64,000 bases of DNA from Altererythrobacter sp. CAU 1644 (GCF_029623755.1 NZ_CP121106.1:372001-436000), one strand, 5' to 3'. Shown: positions 8,488 through 20,812, counted from the stretch's first letter. A program made the numbers and translations. Notes: generated by a model from the letters alone, not told the origin.

Positions 8488-11370
8488 ATGATGATGAAGT
8501 CCCGCCTGACGCTTTCCTTTGCCGCGCTCCTGCTTTGTTCGAGCGCCCTGACCGCCGAAGATTCGCCTCCCGCGGCTGCGGGCTGGAATGCCGCAGACTG
8601 GGGCGTCGAAGGCAGCGACATCCCGGTCGACACCGAGTTTCGCTTCGGTCGGCTCGATAATGGCGTGCGGTACATCTTGCGCCAGAATGCCACGCCCGAA
8701 GGGACGGCGCTCGTGCGGCTTCACATCGGTTCGGGCTCGCTCGATGAGACCGACAGCGAGCGCGGCCTGGCGCATTTTCTCGAACACATGGCCTTCAACG
8801 GCTCGAAGCGCGTTCCCGAAGGGGAGATGGTCAAGCTCCTCGAACGAGAGGGGTTGTCGTTCGGCGCCGATACCAATGCCACGACATCGCTCGAAACCAC
8901 CACCTACATGCTCAACCTGCCACGTAACGACGAGGCCTTGCTCGACACCGCCTTGATGCTGATGCGCGAAACGGCGAGCGAACTGCTGATCGAACAGGAA
9001 GCGGTCGAGCGCGAACGCGGCGTCATCCTCTCGGAACGTCGTGACCGCAACAACTACGCCTACAAGCAGACCATCGACGAATTGACCTTCGCTTCGCCTG
9101 CCGCGCGCTTCATCGATCGTCTGCCGATCGGGGCGATCGAAGTGCTCGAAAGCGCTACCGCTGCCGACCTGCGCGGCTATTACGAGCGGACTTACGTGCC
9201 CGAGAATACCGTCGTGGTGGTGGTCGGTGATTTCCCCATCGCGACGATGGAGCAACTGGTTCACCGCCACTTCGCCGAGTGGCGCGGCGGGCCCGATCCC
9301 GTCGAACCGGAGACTGGCCCGGTCGACCTGACGCGGCGCAGCGAGACCGACATCTATGTCGATCCGGCACTGTCCGAACGGGTCGTCGTCAGCAGCTTTG
9401 GGGCGTGGGAAGACCGGCCCGACAGCTTCGCCAAGCGGCGCGAGGATGTGTTGCGGCAGATCGGTTATGCCATCGTGAACCGCCGTCTGGCCACGCTTGC
9501 GCGCGGCGAGAACGCCCCCTTCCGCAGCGCCGGTTTCGGGACGGGCGACATATTCGAGGACGGCCGCATGACGCGGCTCGTTGTCGACACTGCCGACGGT
9601 GAATGGCGCAAGGGTCTCGCGGCCGCGACTGCGGAGCTGCGCCGCGCCCTGGCGCACGGTTTCAGCGAGGCCGAAGTTGCCGAGCAGTTGGCAAGGCTGC
9701 GCAGCAGCCTGGAAAACGCCACGCGGAGCAGCGAAACCCGCACCAACAGTGCCCTGGTTCAATCGGCCCTCGCGCTGGTCGAGCAACAGTCGGTGCCCTC
9801 CACGCCCGAAAGCGCGCTGGAAAGGTTCGAATCCTACGCCGATGCGATCACACCCGAACTGACGCTGGCCGCGCTCCTCGCCGAAGCAGCGCCGCTCGAA
9901 GATCCGATGATCCGCTTCCAGGGTCGCACCGAACCCGCAGGAGGCGAGAGCGCGTTGCGCAGCGCCTGGAATGAACTCGTCGCCCTCCCGATCCTGCCTC
10001 CGCAAACGAGCGAAGCGGCAGAATTTGCCTACACCGATTTTGGCGAGCCCGGCACCGTTGTTAGCGACACCCGGGATGAGCGATTGGGCCTGCGCCTGAT
10101 TCGCTTCGCCAATGGCGTGATGCTGAACCTCAAGCAGACCGATATCCGCAAGGACCAGATCAGCTTTCGACTTTCGCTCGATGGCGGCAACCTGCTCAAC
10201 ACGCGGGAAGATCCGCTCAAGACCGCGCTGGTATCCTCGCTTCCAGCAGGCGGGCTCGGCAAGCACAGTCAGGACGAGCTCGAGACCGTCCTCGCCGGTC
10301 GTACCGTGCGCTTCTCGCTGTCATCGACTTCGGACGCCTTCCGCTTCAGTGGCGGAACCAGGCCGAAGGATCTCGAACTGCAGATGCAATTGCTGGCCGC
10401 GGCAATCACCGATCCGGGCTACCGCGGCGAGGCAATCGAGAGGTACCGCCGCAGCCTCGACGAGTTCTTTGCCAGGCTCGATGCCACCCCGGGCAGCGCG
10501 GTCAGCAACAGCCTGGGCGGGATTCTGTCGGACAACGATCCTCGTTTCACCCTGCAATCGCGCGAAGCCTTCGAGACACTCGATTTTGCGAAGCTCCGAT
10601 CCGATATCGCCGACCGGCTGTCGCATGGCGCGATCGAGCTGGCGCTGGTCGGTGATTTCGATGAGGACGCGGCCATTGCAGCGGTCGCCCAGACGCTCGG
10701 CGCACTTCCTCCGCGGGAGACCGATTTCCTGCCGCGCGAGGAAGCCCGTCAGCGCGTATTCACATCGCAGCGCATCAGCCACCGGATCATGCACCGCGGG
10801 GAGCCCGACCAGGCGCTTGTACGCATGACTTGGCCGACCACTGACGATAGCGACCTGGGCGAAACGCTCAGGCTCGAATTGCTCGAGCGTGTCATCCGGA
10901 TCGCCCTGCAGGACAAGCTGCGCGAAGAGCTCGGCAAGACATATTCGCCCTCGGCCAGCAGCTCACCGACGCGCACCTATCCAGGCTACGGTACCTTCAG
11001 CATCACGGCATCGGTTGACGTGAGTGAAGTCGAAGCGACACGGGCCGCGATTGCGGATTTGCTGTCAGAATTTGCCGAGCGGCCGTTAGATGTCGACCTG
11101 CTCGACCGGGCACGCGAGCCGATGCTCGAAAACTACGCCAATATGCTCAAGTCGCTGGGCGGCTGGATGTCGCTGACTGACAATGCCCAGAGCCAATCGG
11201 AGCGCCTCGACCGCTATTTCGCCGCACCTGCGATCATCCGCGCGGTGACGCCTGAAGACATCCGCCAGGTTGCGCGCAAATACCTGGCACCGGGGGATGC
11301 GGTCGAGGTGATTGCCCTACCCCAAACGGAAACGGGGCCGGCAGCAGCAGCCGCCGACCCCGTCGAATAG
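8488..11370 (+). CDS. Secreted M16-family zinc metallopeptidase
   Basis: 960 residues with a signal peptide of about 23 residues (MMMKSRLTLSFAALLLCSS, cleavage near ALTAED). The inverted zinc motif HFLEH lies at about residue 94 in ARGLAHFLEHMAFNGS-like context, and the downstream zinc-ligand glutamate is in VERERGVILSERRD. There are two M16 domain copies, as in pitrilysin/PqqL-type proteins; the second half lacks HxxEH. Such enzymes degrade peptides in the periplasm. It is convergent with the TonB-dependent receptor gene, 15 bases apart. PqqL-like peptidases act with TonB receptors in some bacteria, so a link is conceivable but unproven. Confidence 0.9.
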   Translation: MMMKSRLTLSFAALLLCSSALTAEDSPPAAAGWNAADWGVEGSDIPVDTEFRFGRLDNGVRYILRQNATPEGTALVRLHIGSGSLDETDSERGLAHFLEHMAFNGSKRVPEGEMVKLLEREGLSFGADTNATTSLETTTYMLNLPRNDEALLDTALMLMRETASELLIEQEAVERERGVILSERRDRNNYAYKQTIDELTFASPAARFIDRLPIGAIEVLESATAADLRGYYERTYVPENTVVVVVGDFPIATMEQLVHRHFAEWRGGPDPVEPETGPVDLTRRSETDIYVDPALSERVVVSSFGAWEDRPDSFAKRREDVLRQIGYAIVNRRLATLARGENAPFRSAGFGTGDIFEDGRMTRLVVDTADGEWRKGLAAATAELRRALAHGFSEAEVAEQLARLRSSLENATRSSETRTNSALVQSALALVEQQSVPSTPESALERFESYADAITPELTLAALLAEAAPLEDPMIRFQGRTEPAGGESALRSAWNELVALPILPPQTSEAAEFAYTDFGEPGTVVSDTRDERLGLRLIRFANGVMLNLKQTDIRKDQISFRLSLDGGNLLNTREDPLKTALVSSLPAGGLGKHSQDELETVLAGRTVRFSLSSTSDAFRFSGGTRPKDLELQMQLLAAAITDPGYRGEAIERYRRSLDEFFARLDATPGSAVSNSLGGILSDNDPRFTLQSREAFETLDFAKLRSDIADRLSHGAIELALVGDFDEDAAIAAVAQTLGALPPRETDFLPREEARQRVFTSQRISHRIMHRGEPDQALVRMTWPTTDDSDLGETLRLELLERVIRIALQDKLREELGKTYSPSASSSPTRTYPGYGTFSITASVDVSEVEATRAAIADLLSEFAERPLDVDLLDRAREPMLENYANMLKSLGGWMSLTDNAQSQSERLDRYFAAPAIIRAVTPEDIRQVARKYLAPGDAVEVIALPQTETGPAAAAADPVE

Positions 11371-11385
11371 TTCGGTCGCGTCCGA

Positions 11386-13611
11386 TCAGTAATTGATGCG
11401 GGCCGAGACGCCGAAGATGCGCGGCTCGTTGACGAAGCCGGTGTTGTTGTTGAAATCGATCACGCCTTGGACATTGTCCTCATTGGTGATGTTGCGAGCG
11501 AACGCAGCGATTTCCCAGGTGCCATTGCCGCCCGAATAGCCGACCTTGAGACCGCCTTCGATGCGGCTGTCGGCGTTGAACTCCTCGCTTTGGTAAAGGA
11601 GGAAATTCGTTTCGCCGAGGTAAGTCCAATCGGTGAAGATGAAGAACTCGCCATCGTCGCCCACAGGCAGGCCGTAGCGTGCGGTAATATCGCCGCTCCA
11701 CTTGGGTGCGTTGGGGAATGGGTTTCCGTCCACCTGTGCACGAGTATTGCCGTTGATCGTCACCAGCGGATCGGTGACGGTGCATTGGGCGCAGATGCCC
11801 ACAGCCAGGGCGTCATCGTTGATCTCGGTGTCGTTGTAGGCAAGTCCAAGTGTGATCAGGAAATCGGACGTGACCTGAAACGCGCTGTCGAGCTCGAAGC
11901 CCCACGCCTTGCCCTCATTGGCATTGATCAGCTGGACGAGGTTGCCGCCCCCGCCAACCGCAGTGAACTGCGGATCATCGACGGTGTAGTAGAACACGGC
12001 ACCGTTGAGACGGACCCGGCGGTCGGCCAGCTCGCTCTTGAAGCCGACTTCGTACGACATGATCTTTTCCGACTGCGCGACCGAAGGTGGCTGGAAGAAC
12101 GCCACGTCGCGGCCCTGGATCGTCGGCGCGCGGAAACCGCTGGCGACGCGGCCATAGACGCTGGCGTCATCCGAAAGATCGGCGAACAGGCTAAGATCCC
12201 AGCTCAGGCGATCGTCCGAAACCGAAACCGGCTGCGGCGCGGCGCCCGAAACGACCACGAAATCCTTCTCGTCGTCGGTCCAGCGCAGACCACCCGTCAG
12301 CTTGAGCATTTCGGTCAGCTGGTAGGTCGCCTGTCCGAAGACTGCCCAGCTTTCGTTGGTGTGATTGACAGTCACGGGCGGCGGGAAGGTGAAGCCAACC
12401 GTGGTCACGTCGAAATCGCTGTCGAAATAGAAGCCGCCGATCTGCCAGGTGAGCGGCCCGCTCGTGTCCGAAGCAAGGCGGATTTCTTGCGTGAACTGGC
12501 GCAGGTCGATCGAGTCCTGCGTATCCGACGGGAACGGGATGAAGCCAGGGCCCATGACCGGCAGGAAAACAGCACCGAATCCGCCGTCGATATCGCCGCG
12601 GCTCGAGCCCTTGCTTTCCTGGTGGCCAGTGATCGAAGACAGGGTGAGGCCGTCGAACTCATAGTCCATCTTCAGCGACGCGCCGAAGATTTCGTACTCG
12701 GCAACATTGCCGTCGCCGGCATCATAGAACACCGTGTCGCGATCGTAATTGTCGTTCAGGTCGTTGTTGCCGGGGCCAAGGATATTGGCGCGGAACAGCG
12801 TCGAGGAACCGTCGAGGTTGCGGTACTGGACTGCACCCAGCATGCTGAAGCGGTCACCCGGAGTGAAGAGCAACTGGCCGCGCATCGCGAAGTCGAGATA
12901 GCCGCCCAATGCGTCGTCTTCGCCGGTAAAGCCGTTATCGACCCAGTCGTTTCGGCTTTGAACCAGCCCGGAAACGCGGAACGCCAGCGTGTCGGGTACG
13001 ATCGGGCCACCGGCAGCAACCTCGAGGCTCATCGAACCATACGAGCCATAGGACAGTGCACCGTGCGCGCTGAACTGGTCTTCAGGCTTGCGCGTGTCGA
13101 TCTTGACGATCCCGGCCGGCGTGTTGCGGCCGAACAGCGTACCCTGCGGGCCGCGCAGGACTTCGATCCGCTCGACATCGAAAATCGGGAAGCTCTTGAG
13201 CGTCGTGTTTTCCATCACGATCTCGTCCATCACCACCGATACAGGCTGCGAAGCGGCGAGGTCGAAGTCGGTGTTGCCGAGGCCGCGAATGTAGAAGCGC
13301 GGAGCGACGCGGCCGTTCGAACTTTCGACGTTGAGGCCTGGCGCCTGGCCGGCCAGCGCAGTGTTGTCGGCGCCGGCGGCAAAGATCGTGTCGACGCGCG
13401 CGGAATCGAGGATCGCGGCCGAAACTGCGACGTCCTGCAGATTTTCCTCGCGGCGGTTGGCCGTCACGATGATGGTGTTGAGCTGGCCGCTGTCGGCCTC
13501 GGTCGCCTCTGCATCGTCTTGTGCGAATGCAGTCTGCGGCATGGCGATGGCGGCAGCAATCAGGCTGGTGCCAATCAGGGCACGGCGAGCGGTGGATAAG
13601 CGCTTGGTCAT
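11386..13611 (-). CDS. TonB-dependent outer-membrane receptor
   Basis: 741 residues. A signal peptide of about 30 residues ends at AFAQDD. The plug domain starts with [17 protein letters not shown] (TonB box plus plug), continues with [32 protein letters not shown] (plug signature) and a 22-strand-type barrel ending in FGVSARINY with a terminal aromatic. It imports a scarce ligand (siderophore, polyphenol, carbohydrate or similar) using TonB energy; no regulator or transporter next door identifies the ligand. A leader of about 275 bases before purS on the opposite strand holds the promoters; I see no riboswitch there. Confidence 0.93.
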   Translation of the reverse strand: MTKRLSTARRALIGTSLIAAAIAMPQTAFAQDDAEATEADSGQLNTIIVTANRREENLQDVAVSAAILDSARVDTIFAAGADNTALAGQAPGLNVESSNGRVAPRFYIRGLGNTDFDLAASQPVSVVMDEIVMENTTLKSFPIFDVERIEVLRGPQGTLFGRNTPAGIVKIDTRKPEDQFSAHGALSYGSYGSMSLEVAAGGPIVPDTLAFRVSGLVQSRNDWVDNGFTGEDDALGGYLDFAMRGQLLFTPGDRFSMLGAVQYRNLDGSSTLFRANILGPGNNDLNDNYDRDTVFYDAGDGNVAEYEIFGASLKMDYEFDGLTLSSITGHQESKGSSRGDIDGGFGAVFLPVMGPGFIPFPSDTQDSIDLRQFTQEIRLASDTSGPLTWQIGGFYFDSDFDVTTVGFTFPPPVTVNHTNESWAVFGQATYQLTEMLKLTGGLRWTDDEKDFVVVSGAAPQPVSVSDDRLSWDLSLFADLSDDASVYGRVASGFRAPTIQGRDVAFFQPPSVAQSEKIMSYEVGFKSELADRRVRLNGAVFYYTVDDPQFTAVGGGGNLVQLINANEGKAWGFELDSAFQVTSDFLITLGLAYNDTEINDDALAVGICAQCTVTDPLVTINGNTRAQVDGNPFPNAPKWSGDITARYGLPVGDDGEFFIFTDWTYLGETNFLLYQSEEFNADSRIEGGLKVGYSGGNGTWEIAAFARNITNEDNVQGVIDFNNNTGFVNEPRIFGVSARINY

Positions 13612-13886
13612 GGGAAAACCTCGAAGCGGGTCCGAAATGCCGGACTATGGAATGGTGGAGGACCCGGCCCTTGCCTCAAATCGCCCTGCTTGGCGAGGTT
13701 CACTCCGGGAATCTGTGTCGCTTTCACCACGGAAACGGCCAGAATGTTGCAATGCCGCGACACTATTGCGGCAATTCGGCTGCGAACAAGGCCAACGGGC
13801 CGATTGCACCCTGCGCCGCCTTCGCTATAGGCAGCGCCAAAGCCAAAGCTCGAACCCCAGCTCGAACGCAAGCGAAGGAACCACGC

Positions 13887-14135
13887 ATGAAGGTCCGCAT
13901 CATGGTCCGCCTCAAGCCCGGCGTGCTCGACCCCCAAGGTCGTGCTGTTCATCATGCTCTGGAAGGTCTGGGTTTCGACGGCGTCGAGGATGTCCGCATC
14001 GGTCGGATGATCGAGATGGACGTGGCAGACGGCACGAGCGACGACGACCTCGACCGGATGTGCCGCCAGTTGCTCGCCAACATGGTGATCGAGGACTACG
14101 CGATCGAAAAGATCGGCGCCGAGGAGCCCGCCTGA
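13887..14135 (+). CDS. purS: Phosphoribosylformylglycinamidine synthase subunit PurS
   Basis: 82 residues from ATG 13887, with AAGGAA upstream. The sequence [20 protein letters not shown] and the [13 protein letters not shown] core are typical of PurS, the small dimeric subunit that bridges PurL and PurQ in FGAM synthetase. Its TGA overlaps the purQ ATG by one base (TGATG), showing translational coupling. purL is not in the immediate neighbourhood; a minus-strand GGDEF-EAL gene follows purQ. Confidence 0.95.
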   Translation: MKVRIMVRLKPGVLDPQGRAVHHALEGLGFDGVEDVRIGRMIEMDVADGTSDDDLDRMCRQLLANMVIEDYAIEKIGAEEPA

Positions 14136-14812
14136 TGAGCTTCCGCGCCGCCGTCATCACCTTTCCCGGTTCGAACTGCGACCGCGACATGGCGGTGGCG
14201 CTGGAGAAGATTTCGGGCAGCGAACCGCTGCGCGTCTGGCATGGCGATGCCGAACTGCCGGAAAGGCTCGATTTCATCGCCCTGCCCGGCGGTTTTTCCT
14301 ACGGCGACTATCTCCGCTCCGGCGCGATGGCGGCCAATAGCCCGATCATGCGTTCGGTCGTTGAAGCTGCGGGCAAGGGTGTCCCCGTGCTCGGCGTCTG
14401 CAACGGCTTCCAGATATTGACCGAGGCCGGGCTGCTGCCCGGCGCGCTGATGCGCAATGCCAGCCAGAATTACATCTGCCGCACGGTGCCGCTCAAGGTC
14501 GAGAACAACCAGTCGCTCTTCACCCGCGGGTATGAAGCAGGCGACACGATCCACATTCCCATTGCACACCACGATGGCAACTACTTCGGGGATCGCGAGA
14601 CTCTCGACCGGCTCGAAGGCGACGGGCGTGTGGTGTTCCGTTACCTTGCGAACCCCAATGGCTCGCAGCGCGACATCGCGGGGATCATCAATTCGGCCGG
14701 CAACGTGCTCGGCATGATGCCGCATCCCGAACGCGCGATCGAGCCGGAGCTTGGCAGCAGCGATGGGCGCAAATTGTTCGAAGGTGCGGTCGAAGCGCTG
14801 GTCGGCGCCTGA
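14135..14812 (+). CDS. purQ: Phosphoribosylformylglycinamidine synthase subunit PurQ
   Basis: 225 residues. It is a class I glutamine amidotransferase: the nucleophile Cys lies in [19 protein letters not shown] (about residue 87), and the His-Glu pair lies in [11 protein letters not shown] near the end. [19 protein letters not shown] is the oxyanion-hole strand. It hydrolyses glutamine and delivers ammonia to PurL to make FGAM. The start overlaps the purS stop by one base. Length matches the family. Confidence 0.96.
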   Translation: MSFRAAVITFPGSNCDRDMAVALEKISGSEPLRVWHGDAELPERLDFIALPGGFSYGDYLRSGAMAANSPIMRSVVEAAGKGVPVLGVCNGFQILTEAGLLPGALMRNASQNYICRTVPLKVENNQSLFTRGYEAGDTIHIPIAHHDGNYFGDRETLDRLEGDGRVVFRYLANPNGSQRDIAGIINSAGNVLGMMPHPERAIEPELGSSDGRKLFEGAVEALVGA

Positions 14813-14842
14813 CGCAGACAGCTAGGTAGCGCATCTGGCGCC

Positions 14843-17218
14843 TCAGGCGCGGCGCAATTCCTGCGGATCGCGGAACAGGCGGCGGGCATCGGTCGCTGTC
14901 ATCGGGCGACCGAAGTAATATCCCTGAATCTTGTCGCAGCCGAGCTTGCGGATCAGTTCGACTTCCTCGGCGGTCTCCGCACCCTCTGCGGTCGTCGACA
15001 TGTCGAGGCTCTGCGCCATCGCCACCACCGCGCGGATGATCGCGAGGCTTTCCGCATTGTTCTGCGCCGCACCCTTCACGAAGGTGCGATCGACCTTGAT
15101 CGTGGAGAAGCGGAGGCGGCGAATGTAGCCGAGCGAGGAATATCCGGTTCCGAAATCGTCGAGCGCGACCTGGCAGCCCAGCGCCAGGACCTGCTCAAGC
15201 GCCGCCCGCGCAATGCTCGCATCGCGCAGGAAGATGCTCTCGGTGACCTCGATCTCGAGCCGCTCGGGGCGCAGGCCGGTCTGCGCGAGGCAGTTGACCA
15301 CATCCTCGGCGAAATCCTCTTCGAGCAACTGCTCGGGCGAGACATTGACGTTGACCTTCACGTGCTCGGGCCAATTGCGCGCCTCCGTGCAGGCCTTGCG
15401 CATCACCCACTTGCCGATCGGCACGATCAGGCGCGTGTCCTCCGCAATCGGGATAAACTTGGTCGGGCTGACGAAACCGTGTTCCTCGCTGTTCCAGCGA
15501 CTGAGCGCTTCGAAGCTGACGATGCTCGAATCCTGCGCATTGACGACCGGCTGGAACTGAAGGGTCAATTCCTCGCGTTCGAGCGCCTCGCGCAAAGACA
15601 GTTCGAGCTGGCGGCGCTCTTCGGCCGAGGCATGCAGGCTCGGGACATAGCCGAAGTGGCCCCCGCGTCCGTTGTCCTTGGCCCGATACAGCGCCAGGTC
15701 GGCATTGCGCATCAGTTCTTCGACCGTGCTGCCGTCGCGCGGCCCGATGGCCGAACCGACGCTGGCCCCCACGTGGAGGGTCTGGTCATCGACGCGATAG
15801 GGCTTGGAAAGCAGCGTGATCACCTTGTTGGCGACTTCGCTCACGACCTTCTTGTTCGACGCGTCACGAATGACGACGGCGAATTCGTCACCACCCAGGC
15901 GACCGCAGAGCTGGTTCTCGCCCATGATCGACTGGAGCCGCTCGGATACTTGCGCGAGCAGCTTGTCCCCCACCTGGTGACCGAGCGAGTCGTTGACGGC
16001 CTTGAACCGGTCGAGGTCGATCATCAGGAAGGCGCAAGTGGTCTTCCACTGTTCGGAATAACGTAGCGCTTCGCCCAGGGCCTCGTTCACCTGCACGCGG
16101 TTGGGGAGCGAGGTTAGCGTGTCGAACTTGGCCAGATAGGCGATCTTCTCGGAAGATTCGCGCTGCTCGGTCACATCCGAGCCAACACCGCGGAACCCAC
16201 CGAAGTTGCCATTCTTGTCGCGGATCGGCGTCCCTGAGAGTTCCCACCAGCGCTGCTCGCCGCGGATCGAAACCTTGACCAGCAGGTTGGAGAAATTCTC
16301 CTGCGCCTTGATCCGCTCGATCAGGTCATGGAGACTGGGCGGGAGATCCCCGGATTCCCAGTTCTTGCCGCCGATGAGCTCGAACAGCGGTCGACCCTCG
16401 GCCTCGGCCTGTTGGCGACCCAGAGCGAAAGCGAAACGCGGCGATACAGCTCTCAAGCGACGCGCCGTGTCGATCTGCCACAACCAGTCAGCCTCGTTCT
16501 CTTCGAATTCGCGCAGCAAGAGCGAAACGACTTCTTCCTTCTCGCGCACGCGGCTTTCCGCCATTCGCGAACTGAGCGTCGTGCGAGCGATTTCGATCGA
16601 ACCGGCGAGCGCCGTGGCCACCATCGCCGTGACAAGGAGCACCATTTCGGGATGGCCCTGGATCGTGAAGTTCACGATCGATGCTGCCCCGACGACCGAA
16701 GCGAAGATGAACACGCCCATCGGGGCGGCTGAATAGAACAGGATCGACGCCGCAATCAGTACGGCGAGCGAACTCCACAGGATCACCTGCTCTGCCATGC
16801 CCGCCGATGGGGCAAAGGCAAGTGTCGCGACCGACCAGGTGATGGCCGATCCTATCGGTGTAATCAGCGGCCGGCGAAACTCGGTCATCGTGACGCGGCG
16901 CCGTTCGGCATCGATCAGGCGAAAATCTGCCAGTCCGCCGCGAATGTGGACGACGCACAGGACTCCGAACCACAAGGCGAGCGAAGCCAGGCTTACGCTG
17001 CCAAAGAATGTCCAGACCGTGACAAGCCCCAGCACGATATGCGCTGCCATGCGAATACGCGCATGACGAGCGACAGTGGCCAATTGCAGGCCCCTGAGCC
17101 GCGTCCAATCGACGCCATCCGAGTCCCTGAGACCCAGAACGGCGGCAATCGGAATGCTCCCGTCGAGCGTTTCGCGAAGGGTGTCTTCGTTACTCACGCC
17201 AATGCGGATAAGCGCCAA
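14843..17218 (-). CDS. Membrane PAS-GGDEF-EAL cyclic-di-GMP protein
   Basis: 791 residues. An N-terminal membrane part (about residues 55-205, five to six hydrophobic segments) precedes a PAS domain with a PAC motif (GVGSDVTEQRESSE), then a GGDEF domain with intact GGDEF at about residue 441, and an EAL domain with EALSRW, EVTESIFLRD, DDFGTGYSSLGYIRRL and YYFGRP, all catalytic residues apparently present. The protein could both make and degrade c-di-GMP, switching on a PAS-sensed signal. I see no RxxD inhibitory site ahead of GGDEF. The start is a TTG at 17218 with AGGA upstream; a GTG at 17197 is the alternative. A perfect TATAAT lies 26 bases upstream. Confidence 0.92.
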   Translation of the reverse strand: MALIRIGVSNEDTLRETLDGSIPIAAVLGLRDSDGVDWTRLRGLQLATVARHARIRMAAHIVLGLVTVWTFFGSVSLASLALWFGVLCVVHIRGGLADFRLIDAERRRVTMTEFRRPLITPIGSAITWSVATLAFAPSAGMAEQVILWSSLAVLIAASILFYSAAPMGVFIFASVVGAASIVNFTIQGHPEMVLLVTAMVATALAGSIEIARTTLSSRMAESRVREKEEVVSLLLREFEENEADWLWQIDTARRLRAVSPRFAFALGRQQAEAEGRPLFELIGGKNWESGDLPPSLHDLIERIKAQENFSNLLVKVSIRGEQRWWELSGTPIRDKNGNFGGFRGVGSDVTEQRESSEKIAYLAKFDTLTSLPNRVQVNEALGEALRYSEQWKTTCAFLMIDLDRFKAVNDSLGHQVGDKLLAQVSERLQSIMGENQLCGRLGGDEFAVVIRDASNKKVVSEVANKVITLLSKPYRVDDQTLHVGASVGSAIGPRDGSTVEELMRNADLALYRAKDNGRGGHFGYVPSLHASAEERRQLELSLREALEREELTLQFQPVVNAQDSSIVSFEALSRWNSEEHGFVSPTKFIPIAEDTRLIVPIGKWVMRKACTEARNWPEHVKVNVNVSPEQLLEEDFAEDVVNCLAQTGLRPERLEIEVTESIFLRDASIARAALEQVLALGCQVALDDFGTGYSSLGYIRRLRFSTIKVDRTFVKGAAQNNAESLAIIRAVVAMAQSLDMSTTAEGAETAEEVELIRKLGCDKIQGYYFGRPMTATDARRLFRDPQELRRA

Positions 17219-17243
17219 AGGTTATCCTGCGGTAAAGCAATCC

Positions 17244-17249
17244 ATTATA
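17244..17249 (-). promoter_or_regulatory. Candidate -10 element of the GGDEF-EAL gene
   Basis: A perfect TATAAT on the minus strand lies between the GFA gene end and the GGDEF-EAL start, placing a transcript start about 20 bases before the TTG codon. The matching -35 (CGTTAG or GTTAGG) is poor, so the assignment is tentative. Confidence 0.4.
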
Positions 17250-17272
17250 CGATGGTAAAATTCGCCCTAACG

Positions 17273-17646
17273 CTAGGATTTCTGCGGGATAGAGGCTGCC
17301 GACTGTTCCCAGTTTCGGCCATCGAAAGTAACCGGGCTGGGCTGCCACCCATGACCCTGGTCAAGGCAGTGAAAATTAACGCTCCAGCAATCCGGGTGCG
17401 AGCGAGGCTGATAGAAGCTCTTTATCCCGCATTTCCGGCAGAACAGATGTTCGGCCTCGCCCGTACCGAAACGGTAATCCGTGATCTCTGCCTGTCCGCT
17501 GAGCAGCTCGAAATCCTCGTGCGACACGAAAACGTGCAGATATCCGGTCATCGTACAGATCGAGCAGTTGCAATCGAGCACTTCGCGCGAGGTTTCGACT
17601 TCGGCGCGAAAACGGACCGCGCCACAATGGCAACCGCCCGTGACGA

Positions 17647-17650
<4 letters not shown>
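17273..17650 (-). CDS. GFA-family zinc protein (Gfa/CENP-V fold)
   Basis: 125 residues with the zinc-binding cysteines of the Gfa domain: GGCHCGAVRF (CxC), CNCSICTMTG (CxCxxC) and LFCRKCGIKSF (CxxC). The family is named after glutathione-dependent formaldehyde-activating protein, but most members, including small ones like this, have no proven reaction. The start is a GTG at 17650 that overlaps the glmS stop (GTGA), so the gene is translationally coupled behind glmS. A functional tie to glmS is not established. Confidence 0.85.
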
Positions 17651-19470
<1,820 letters not shown>

Positions 19471-19629
19471 ATGATCTCTCGCAATCCTGCAGGGCAACGC
19501 GCCCATGGTGGCGCTTTGGTGAACGGTTGCTTGGCTCTAGCCTTAAATTCCGGGCGATCAATCGGCTTTGACGCACTGCCCCCAGCCCCACGCCCGCGAA
19601 GCCTGTTTTCGCTGCTCATTCGATCAGGG

Positions 19630-19644
19630 TTAACGAGTGCTTTA
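19630..19644. promoter_or_regulatory. CtrA-box-like site (TTAA-N7-TTTA)
   Basis: TTAA at 19630-19633, a 7-base spacer and TTTA at 19641-19644, one mismatch from the CtrA consensus TTAA-N7-TTAA, in the gap between the divergent glmS and PAP2 genes. One-mismatch sites occur by chance; the location in an intergenic region is the only support. Confidence 0.3.
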
Positions 19645-19697
19645 GCTCTTCAGCCTAGGGCGGGATCTTCGGGATCAACTAGGGTTTGCTGAGTTCG

Positions 19698-20699
19698 ATG
19701 CACGGTACGGCAAATATCGCGGAGCAAGCCGGGGAGAACCTCCGCCCCGTCCGCCTCAGGAATTTGCGGATTCCGCTCGAGATCGGGATCGCCTTGGCAT
19801 TCCTCGCCTTCACGCTCGCAGTCTCCAACCTTTACGGTCTGCCCTTCAGCCTGCCGAGTGGAGAGCGCGCCGCATTCGTCGGCGTTCATTATCTCTACCC
19901 GCTGATTGGTATCGCGATCTGGGCGGCGATCATGGTGTTCAGCCGGCGCGAGGAAATCGCCGCGACCTTCTTCGTCGCGCTACCCGCCTATGCGCTCGTG
20001 CTGCTGTGCCACTTCAATCTCAAGCTGTGGATTCCCCACCTCAACCCGGCGCTGTGGGACGAAACCTATTGGGCGACCGACCAGGCCATTCGCCCCGCCA
20101 TCGAAGCATCGATGGCAATCCGCACATCGCTCGATCCGGTCATTCCGCTTGAAAGCAATTTCTACATGATCGGCTTTATCGTGCTGTTCTACATCGCTTT
20201 CGGCTTCGCCTGCCTCAAGCGTCCCGAGAGCTTCCGCGAACTGGTTCTGGCCGCGATCATCCTGCAGATCATGGGTTCGTTCGCCTATCTGGTCGCACCT
20301 GCCCTTGGCCCGTTCCTGTACGAGGCCGGGGTCGAGCCGCCCGCCACTTTGGCGCAGCAATCGATGCTGGCATCCTGGCAGGCGAATGTCGCCGGCGGGG
20401 GCGAGTGGATCGCGGCGGAAGGCGGCAGACAGCTCACGGTGGGCCTTGCGGCGATGCCCTCTCTCCATGCCGGTGGGTCGTTCCTGTTCCTGCTTTATGC
20501 CCTGCGTCATGCGCGCAAGCTGGCGATCCCGTTCGCGCTCCTGTTTGCCTTCATCTCGCTCGATGCGATAGCGAACCGCTGGCATTACGCGATCGACCTG
20601 CCCGTCGGCATGGCGCTCGCCGCCGTCGCCACATGGCTGGCGGTCCGCCTCGTGCGCCGCCGCGATGTCTCCGCCCCGGCGAAATCGAGAACTGCTTGA
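19698..20699 (+). CDS. PAP2-superfamily membrane protein (first of two)
   Basis: About 333 residues with around six hydrophobic segments. Two of the phosphatase signature motifs are visible: MPSLHAGGSF (catalytic His) and the C-terminal HYAIDLPVGMAL (His/Asp). The N-terminal Lys/Arg motif is less clear. The layout resembles the Aur1/inositol-phosphorylceramide synthase type of PAP2 protein, so the substrate may be a lipid phosphate or phosphosphingolipid; this is inference. The ATG at 19698 is preferred to the TTG at 19686. It is followed 113 bases later by another PAP2 gene of similar size and design. Confidence 0.8.
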   Translation: MHGTANIAEQAGENLRPVRLRNLRIPLEIGIALAFLAFTLAVSNLYGLPFSLPSGERAAFVGVHYLYPLIGIAIWAAIMVFSRREEIAATFFVALPAYALVLLCHFNLKLWIPHLNPALWDETYWATDQAIRPAIEASMAIRTSLDPVIPLESNFYMIGFIVLFYIAFGFACLKRPESFRELVLAAIILQIMGSFAYLVAPALGPFLYEAGVEPPATLAQQSMLASWQANVAGGGEWIAAEGGRQLTVGLAAMPSLHAGGSFLFLLYALRHARKLAIPFALLFAFISLDAIANRWHYAIDLPVGMALAAVATWLAVRLVRRRDVSAPAKSRTA

Positions 20700-20812
20700 A
20701 AAAGCTTGGCGTTTATCTCTTGTTTACCATGTCGATCTAGACCCGCGGAAGGGGTTGTAGCGGACCGCGGCGACCCGTTGCGAACTGCGTTCATTTTCGG
20801 GGGGTTGCATTG

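Noticed and set aside
9820-9845. GGTTCGAATCC-like tRNA T-loop motif
   Set aside because: It lies within the M16 coding sequence and no acceptor or anticodon stems can be formed around it.
8365-10266. 633-codon minus-strand frame inside the M16 peptidase gene
   Set aside because: No domain motifs; the plus strand holds a complete two-domain M16 enzyme with signal peptide.
11467-13599. 710-codon open frame on the plus strand opposite the TonB receptor
   Set aside because: It lies wholly antisense to a clear receptor gene; the translation is low-complexity Arg/Ala/Gly-rich with no family signal, typical of a high-GC shadow frame.
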